From the NCBI RefSeq assembly GCF_001027285.1, contig NZ_CP011509.1, positions 174,501 through 238,500 on the forward strand: 64,000 nt of DNA, given 5' to 3'. The notes under the pieces were generated by a model. It saw only the letters and a list, made by a program, of their open reading frames with translations, was not told the DNA's origin and did not search any database. Of the stretch, positions 59,318 through 64,000 are shown piece after piece. The translations under genes were made by a program, and so were the position numbers. How positions within the stretch are numbered: position 1 is the stretch's first letter; every line of letters begins with the position of its first letter. Source of the stretch: Archangium gephyra. Lineage in GTDB: Bacteria > Myxococcota > Myxococcia > Myxococcales > Myxococcaceae.

Positions 59318-60433
59318 TCACTCGAAGACCCGGAGGAAGGCGAAGAGGATCTCCAGGACGATGAGCAGGACGATGGTGAGCTCCAGCGTGAGGCTCCGGT
59401 CGGTGTCCACCTCGCCCTTGAGCAGGCCGTACGTCTGGGCCAGCAGCTGCTGCTTGCGCGTCACCGAGGCCTGCCACGCCGGAATGCGCATGCGCTTGAC
59501 GGAGGCCTCGTACACCTTGGCCAGGTAGAAATCGCCGATGATTTTGAGGCTGTTGTCCACGCGCTCGATGAACTCGTTGAGGTCCACCAGGGTGGCGAGC
59601 GTCTCGCGGGCCAGGGCGCGGTAGGGGCTGCGGAACAGGGCGAGGAAGCCATGGCGCTTGGCCTGCACCTCGTCGTGGATGCGGCCGATGTGCGCGTCCA
59701 GCAGGAAGTCGTAGTAGCGGAACTCCAGCAGCTGGGCGTTGGCCACCTCCAGCAAGTCCGGAATGTCGCTGGAGCCGGAGGGCTCGTAGACGAAGGCGCT
59801 GTTCCAGTCGATGACGGCCAGGTCATCCACGGTGTAGCTGAAGCGCGACTGGGTGACGGCCTCGCGCTCGCGGGAGGACAGCGGCTTGGCGTTCACCTCG
59901 CCGAGCAACACCCGGGCGAGGTCCGCGCGCGCCATCAGCTCCTCGGCGGAGGGGTTGCCTTGAATGCGCTCGACGAAGAGGACGGTGTAGCTCTCGTTCT
60001 GATCCCACAGGTGCGGCCCCTGCACGGCGGGAGCAATCATCTTGCGCACCGACTCGATGAGCTCCACGGCGAGCTCCTCGAGGGCCACGCTGTCGTAGAG
60101 CTCATCGGCGAGCGAGATGAGGGGCTCGAGCGTGGTGTCCGGGGCCACCGGGACGCGCAGGATGATGGAGGCGGCGCCATGGTCGAAGAGGCGTGCCGTC
60201 ACGTCCACGGTGACGGGCCCCTGGCGCAGGGCGAGCGCGCGCCGGCCCAGCTCGAAGGCCAGGGGCGGGTTGGGCAGCTGGAGGTACTGGCTGTTCTCCC
60301 GGCCGAGCTTCAGGCGGCGGGCATCCGAGGAGATGACCCGGCGGGCCTGCTCGAGGTTGATCTCCTCGGCGATATCAAAGGTGCGGTAGCAGAGGACGTG
60401 GGCCTTCTCGAAGACGAGGGGAGCGGCGGCCAT
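59318..60433 (-). CDS. RMD1/YagE-family protein with C-terminal membrane anchor
   Basis: A 371-aa protein. No N-terminal signal. The RMD1 pattern is seen in the C-terminal half: LDAHIGRIHDEVQAKRHGFLALFRSPYRALARETLATLVDLNEFIERVDNSLKIIGDFYLAKVYEASVKRM, followed by a single transmembrane helix (LELTIVLLIVLEILFAFL). RMD1 proteins are anchored in mitochondria in yeast and occur sporadically in bacteria; the role is unknown. It begins 20 bp after the stop of the Uma2 gene upstream. Confidence 0.7.
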   Translation of the reverse strand: MAAAPLVFEKAHVLCYRTFDIAEEINLEQARRVISSDARRLKLGRENSQYLQLPNPPLAFELGRRALALRQGPVTVDVTARLFDHGAASIILRVPVAPDTTLEPLISLADELYDSVALEELAVELIESVRKMIAPAVQGPHLWDQNESYTVLFVERIQGNPSAEELMARADLARVLLGEVNAKPLSSREREAVTQSRFSYTVDDLAVIDWNSAFVYEPSGSSDIPDLLEVANAQLLEFRYYDFLLDAHIGRIHDEVQAKRHGFLALFRSPYRALARETLATLVDLNEFIERVDNSLKIIGDFYLAKVYEASVKRMRIPAWQASVTRKQQLLAQTYGLLKGEVDTDRSLTLELTIVLLIVLEILFAFLRVFE

Positions 60434-60453
60434 AAGGGCCGTACCTTAACCCC

Positions 60454-61017
60454 TCATTCCGCCCAGAGCAGGCGCAACGGGAGCTCGAGGGCGTTGAAAG
60501 GTTCGGCACGGACGGTGCTGGTGCCCGAGTGCAGGGCGGTGAGCGCATAGCGGCGGCCGTCGAGCTGGAGCACCTCCAGGGTGCGCACCTCGGGGTCCAC
60601 CAGCCACACGTGGCGGATGCCCTCGCGGGCATAGAGGGGCAGCAGGGTGGCGCGCTCCTCGGGGTGGGAGAGCACCTCGCAGACCCAGTCCGGGGAGAGC
60701 GCGATGCCGGAGGAGCCGCGGGCCATGCGCGGCAGACGCTCGCGCCGCCAGCCGATGAGGTCCGGCGAGAGGACGCTCTGGCCGAGGTGGATTTCCAGTC
60801 CGGACAGCAGCAGCCAGGAGGCGCCGGCGGTGCCGCGGCCGGCGCCGTAGGTGGCGATGAGCTCGGCGCCGAGCTGGGAGGCGGCATACGCATGCAGCGC
60901 GGCCGAGCGGGAGGAGACGGGGCGCGTGGCCAGTGAGAGCCCCTTGCGGCGCAGGGGAAGGGGCTCGACGTGGGACAGGAAAGCGGTGCTCAACATGGCG
61001 GTCATGAGGAATGTCAT
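60454..61017 (-). CDS. Uma2-family (DUF820) PD-(D/E)xK-like protein
   Basis: About 187 aa; start ATG 61017 or 61005. The core includes SPDLIGWRRERLPRM, PDWVCEVLSHPEE and YAREGIRHVWLVDPEVRTLEVLQL, the Uma2 restriction-endonuclease-like fold with acidic metal residues. The usual first 20-25 residues (the SxEEYL...E(L/I)IDGEL block) are not visible, so the N-terminus is diverged or the gene is truncated. Uma2 proteins are mobile and numerous in bacteria, with unknown substrates. Confidence 0.75.
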   Translation of the reverse strand: MTFLMTAMLSTAFLSHVEPLPLRRKGLSLATRPVSSRSAALHAYAASQLGAELIATYGAGRGTAGASWLLLSGLEIHLGQSVLSPDLIGWRRERLPRMARGSSGIALSPDWVCEVLSHPEERATLLPLYAREGIRHVWLVDPEVRTLEVLQLDGRRYALTALHSGTSTVRAEPFNALELPLRLLWAE

Positions 61018-61072
61018 GTTGCAGAGAGGTCTGACATCCGCCGGGCGTCGTACCGCTCTTTCCTATTTTTCC

Positions 61073-61825
61073 CTAATTTCCACTTTCTTGGTTATTGAGA
61101 GCGTCTGAGAAGTCGAGCTGGGAGAGGAGGCTGTCGGTGAAGCGCTGGGCGCAGTCGGGAGCGGGGCTGGGGTGGAGGGCGCACTGGCGGCGGGCGAGGG
61201 CCTCGGGGCCGGAGGCGGCGCGCTCGAGGCGCTCCAGGTAGGGCTTCCAGTCGTCCTGGGCGAGCTGGCGCACGGGCATGTCGGACTCCTCGACGTGGGC
61301 GGGCGCGCGGGCGGCGGTGGCCTGGGCCTTGGAGCGGTAGGCCTGGAGGGTGTCGCGCGCCTTGCGGGCGGACTCGGAGAAGCCCTGGAGGGCCTGTTGA
61401 ATGCCGTTCCAATCCTTGCGAGCCCAAGCATCGGCGTAGAAGCCCCGCCAGGCGAACTGCTGCTGGAGACACTGGCTCTCGGTGAAACCATAGCCGGTGC
61501 CCATGGAGCGCTCACCGGAGGCGAGGTCCACCCAGTTGGCCTCTTCCACGGCGGCGCAGGCCTCGGCCATCCAGCGGTTGTAGTCGGCCTGCAAGGACAT
61601 CCATTCCTTGAAGGCGGGCGGCTTGGACTTCTTGAGGGGGACGATGACCTTGTCGAGCGCCTTGTTCATGGCCTTCTTGAGGCACTCGGCGCGCTGCTGC
61701 TCCGAGAACTTCATCTCGATGTTGGAGTCAGGCGTCTGCTTTGGAGGAGGACAGGCCTTGCGGGACCAGGCCTCGACGGGATTGGGATTGGCGGCGAGCA
61801 CGGCGGCGAGGGTCAGTGCGAGCAT
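61073..61825 (-). CDS. Secreted protein of unknown function, possibly LprI-like
   Basis: A 250-aa protein with a short signal peptide (MLALTLAAVLAANPNPVEA). The mature part has Cys at CPPP, AECLKKAMNK, EACAAVEEANW, SQCLQQQFAW, QCAL and CAQR with Lys-rich helices. The QADYNRWMAEACAAVEEANWVDLASGERSMGTGYGFTESQC run loosely resembles DUF1311/LprI lysozyme inhibitors, which have WL-AC-W-C spacing; not certain. It lies 55 bp upstream of the Uma2 gene on the same strand. Confidence 0.65.
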   Translation of the reverse strand: MLALTLAAVLAANPNPVEAWSRKACPPPKQTPDSNIEMKFSEQQRAECLKKAMNKALDKVIVPLKKSKPPAFKEWMSLQADYNRWMAEACAAVEEANWVDLASGERSMGTGYGFTESQCLQQQFAWRGFYADAWARKDWNGIQQALQGFSESARKARDTLQAYRSKAQATAARAPAHVEESDMPVRQLAQDDWKPYLERLERAASGPEALARRQCALHPSPAPDCAQRFTDSLLSQLDFSDALNNQESGN

Positions 61826-61884
61826 GGGGCCGCTCTACCACGGGTAGGAGGGGACCCGATGCACCCTCCTCCCGCGGTGAACAC

Positions 61885-62064
61885 TCAGTCCTCTGGCGTA
61901 TGCGGCGGGAAGACGACGGGCTTGCCCGGGCCGGGCGCATCATCGGGAAGATTGCCGATGTGTCCCGGGGTGGGAATGGGCCGGTCTCCGGCCTGACGCT
62001 TCAAATGTCCCTCGTCGTCCTCGGGCAGCGAGGGCTCTCGCTTCGGCCTGTCGTGCTCGGCCAT
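61885..62064 (-). CDS. Short acidic/basic protein, 59 aa
   Basis: A 59-aa ORF below the usual length cut-off, with GGAGGAG 6 nt before ATG 62064. It starts MAEHDRPKREPSLPEDDEGH and contains LKRQAGDRPIPTPGHIGNLPDDAPGPGK. It is hydrophilic, Pro-rich and disordered. The ribosome site and Asp/Pro composition suggest a real small protein. 59 bp upstream of the secreted protein. Confidence 0.5.
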   Translation of the reverse strand: MAEHDRPKREPSLPEDDEGHLKRQAGDRPIPTPGHIGNLPDDAPGPGKPVVFPPHTPED

Positions 62065-62160
62065 GGTGACTCCTCCTTTTCCTGCTCAAGCTAGGAATGG
62101 GAGCCCCCCGGGGCAGCAGTGGGAGCGGGAACAGGCCCGAGGGCCCGGCCGCACGCCCGC

Positions 62161-62850
62161 CTACGCTCCCGGGACGGAGGCGAGCGCGTTGCGTTCTAGG
62201 GGACGCGAGGACCAGTGCTCCTCGATGGCCTGGACGAACTCAGCGCGCACGAGCTTGGCGCGGGCCTCCAGGAAACCGCCCCGGTCACGGCGCAGGTAGA
62301 GTCCCTCCATGGGGCCCGGGGCAAGCCGGGAAGGACCGAGGAGCGTCTGGACCTCGGCGAGGGTGAACCGTCCACGGGCGAGTTCGGGCACCCGGAAGAG
62401 GCCGAGCTCATCGACCAGGGCATCCCGGCGTTCGGCGGACCAGAAGCGCCCCGCCTCACGGTCATAGACGTCGAAGGCGAGGAACCAGTCGGGCAGCGCG
62501 TCGTAGCGGACGCTGTGAACAGCGAAGCACCACTCCCCGAAGAGCATGAGCCGCTGTCCGAGCGCCTCGACGAGCCGCTCGCGCCGGGCCTCCAACCAGG
62601 GCCACAAGGGCTGGAACTGGGGCGAGGCGCGAGTGCCCAGAAACGAGCCACGGTTCTGCGCGCGGAGGTTGCCGGAAGGGTCGACGGAGATGCCGAGGTT
62701 GGCCCCGTCCACCTTCTCCTCGATGAGCACCTCACCGGAGAGGAAGTCGCGGACCTCGGGGGGCGAGAGCACCTTGTCCTGACGCGCGGGAGCGGAGGAG
62801 AGCCACGCCAGGTGGGGGGTGTGCGGGAACTTGAAGAACGACTCGGGCAT
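62161..62850 (-). CDS. RNA ligase (T4 Rnl2-like/ATP-grasp nucleotidyltransferase)
   Basis: 229 aa from ATG 62850; its start overlaps the PIN gene stop (TGATG). Motif I is VLIEEKVDGANLG (lysyl-AMP Lys46), motif III is LMLFGEWCFA, motif IV EGLYLRRD and motif V RAKLVRAEF. This is the nucleotidyltransferase core of Rnl2-type RNA ligases without a long C-terminal extension. It would join RNA ends using ATP. Coupled with a PIN nuclease and an AAA ATPase, it could repair or modify cleaved RNA. Confidence 0.88.
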   Translation of the reverse strand: MPESFFKFPHTPHLAWLSSAPARQDKVLSPPEVRDFLSGEVLIEEKVDGANLGISVDPSGNLRAQNRGSFLGTRASPQFQPLWPWLEARRERLVEALGQRLMLFGEWCFAVHSVRYDALPDWFLAFDVYDREAGRFWSAERRDALVDELGLFRVPELARGRFTLAEVQTLLGPSRLAPGPMEGLYLRRDRGGFLEARAKLVRAEFVQAIEEHWSSRPLERNALASVPGA

Positions 62851-63368
62851 CACGAACCCGTCTTCCGCTTGTGGAGTTCCTTGATGTGGTCGGGACAGAG
62901 GAAGTGCACATTCACCCCGCAGCTAGCCAGGGCCTCACGGAGTCCCCACCACTTACTGTCGGTGGCCTGCAGGATTGGAGGATGAGCCGGATGAGCACAG
63001 CTCACCGCGACGAACTTGCGATCGGACGGATCGAACCCGGCCAGGGCCTCATCCGGGGGAAACTCCTCGAAGTCCCGAGGGTCATGCTGCTGGGGTGTGA
63101 GTTCCACGCGCGTACAGCGCGCCGGGTTGGTCTGATTCGTCAGCACCCACTTGAGGAACGCGTCTCCGACTCCGGGCTGACCGGTCTGGGAGAGCTTGTT
63201 CATGTACTCCTTGATGATGCGGAACTTGTCGTCAATGACGATATGACCGGACCGCATCAGCGCCTCAATAGCCTCGACGCAGGCGCGTTGGCACAGCAGG
63301 TCCGCACCACCATTAGCCGTAAGCGGCACATTGGTGTCGACGACACAAGGATTGACCGGAGCCGTCAT
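62850..63368 (-). CDS. PIN-domain nuclease-like protein
   Basis: A 172-aa protein. PIN acids are visible: VVDTNVPL (D11), FRIIKEYMNKL (E54), GFDPSDRKFVAVS (D113, D116) and ATDSKWWGL (D137). PIN proteins are RNases, often toxins. It overlaps the upstream ATPase stop by 4 bp (ATGA) and the downstream ligase start by 1 bp. No antitoxin is seen, which fits a multi-gene defence or RNA-processing cassette rather than VapBC. Confidence 0.85.
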   Translation of the reverse strand: MTAPVNPCVVDTNVPLTANGGADLLCQRACVEAIEALMRSGHIVIDDKFRIIKEYMNKLSQTGQPGVGDAFLKWVLTNQTNPARCTRVELTPQQHDPRDFEEFPPDEALAGFDPSDRKFVAVSCAHPAHPPILQATDSKWWGLREALASCGVNVHFLCPDHIKELHKRKTGS

Positions 63369-64000
63369 TCCACCTCCGAACCAAGCTGCCGCTTCATGGC
63401 GGCTTTGGCCATCGCCGAGAGGTCACCCACCTCGTCGCCGAAGAAGTTCTCCGGCCAGTTGGAGATGTTTCCGAACTCATCGAGTTTCAATTCCTCGATG
63501 GTGGAGCCCTCGGGGCCCGGCTTGCAGAAGTAGAGCGCCGTCTGGTCCGGCGTCAACACACCTTCGGCAATCCGTCGCTGGAGACGGCGCAGGAAATGTT
63601 CCGAGTGGCTCTCCACCAGAAACTGGATGTTACGGGGAAGAGCATCTTCCCGCATCTGGATTGCATCAATGAAGAGGTCCGCCAGGGATGATTGGGCGCT
63701 GGGATGCAGGTGAAGCTCGGGCTGTTCCAATAGAATGGTGCTCTCACGCTCGACATAGAACGCCTGCACGAGAACCGGCAGAATCTGCGAAATCCCGAAG
63801 CCAACATCGATCAGGTTGACCGTTTCGGCACCACCACGGCTCCGAACGAGAACCTCATAATCCCTCCGACTGGGCGCGATCCGCTTGACTTCGAAGCTGT
63901 CGAGCAACTGCATCCGAACGAGCCAGTCCGCAATCAGCGCTCCGAAACGCACAGGCGCACCATCACCACGCCGCAAGGTACGTTCCATTCCCGCCAATAA
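63365..64000 (-). CDS. AAA ATPase with DUF3696-type C-terminus (5' end off window)
   Basis: The last 211 residues are visible and the gene runs past 64000. The block NLIDVGFGISQILPVLVQAFYVERESTILLEQPELHLHPSAQSSLADLFI holds the ABC/SMC-type signature and Walker B (LLEQPE with the catalytic Glu) and D-loop region. It continues with NIQFLVESHSEHFLRRLQRRIAEG (switch His) and ends NISNWPENFFGDEVGDL, the DUF3696 tail. Such ATPases occur in many anti-phage systems, next to an effector. GC appears lower than the rest of the window. ATGA coupling to the PIN gene. Confidence 0.88.
   Translation of the reverse strand, partial: LLAGMERTLRRGDGAPVRFGALIADWLVRMQLLDSFEVKRIAPSRRDYEVLVRSRGGAETVNLIDVGFGISQILPVLVQAFYVERESTILLEQPELHLHPSAQSSLADLFIDAIQMREDALPRNIQFLVESHSEHFLRRLQRRIAEGVLTPDQTALYFCKPGPEGSTIEELKLDEFGNISNWPENFFGDEVGDLSAMAKAAMKRQLGSEVE

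Overview
The window is very GC-rich, gene-dense DNA with both strands used. I infer a myxobacterium, most likely Cystobacterineae/Archangiaceae. The reasons are the many orphan multi-domain histidine kinases, paired ArsA-type ATPases, FHA proteins, secreted lipoproteins with kelch-like and DDDCDG cysteine motifs, a KaiC-like ATPase beside a response regulator, and large secreted wall hydrolases. No rRNA, tRNA, CRISPR array, prophage or intact insertion sequence was seen. Taxonomy is inference from gene content.

Region 1 (1-13.4 kb): two tandem pentapeptide-repeat lipoproteins converge on an alpha/beta hydrolase. Small secreted proteins, an NYN/OST-HTH protein, a KaiC-like ATPase with a single-domain response regulator, an aminotransferase, two translationally coupled lipoproteins (one with a HExxH zinc motif), GrpB, a double-FHA protein, thioredoxin and a LysR regulator follow. 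A degraded Rpn-nuclease tail lies at 4.2 kb.

Region 2 (13.5-32 kb): an astacin-like lipoprotein protease with two FBA-like glycan-binding domains, a large Ala-rich protein, an MBL-fold hydrolase, and a zinc-ribbon membrane protein pair flanked by two paralogous small proteins. Then come mtnP-mtnA-class II aldolase (a likely methylthioadenosine DHAP shunt), a VOC protein, a MEDS histidine kinase, coupled ArsA-like ATPases and a CBS protein.

Region 3 (32-46 kb): a redox operon (four-His membrane protein, YceI, tandem Rieske protein), an unknown membrane protein, a LysM/C39/PG-binding/GH19 wall hydrolase, Cys-rich proteins, an intact Rpn nuclease beside an Rpn fragment, a hybrid PAS kinase, SCO1, and small unknown proteins including an amphipathic helical one and a macrodomain protein.

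Region 4 (46-64 kb): a sigma54-activator-like fragment protein, a triple Usp protein, a candidate RiPP operon (55-aa precursor, SPASM radical SAM enzyme, GspG-like pseudopilin), and a 1221-aa kelch-like lipoprotein sitting between two directly repeated cyclase 3' ends. After these come the full MshEN-REC-cyclase, a four-GAF kinase, an RMD1-like protein, Uma2, small proteins, and at the right edge a tightly coupled ATPase-PIN-RNA ligase cassette of lower GC.

Six copies of a dispersed GAGAGGG-type semi-palindromic repeat lie between genes. The strongest discovery candidates are the ATPase-PIN-ligase cassette, the radical SAM peptide operon, the astacin-FBA protease and the MshEN-REC-cyclase.
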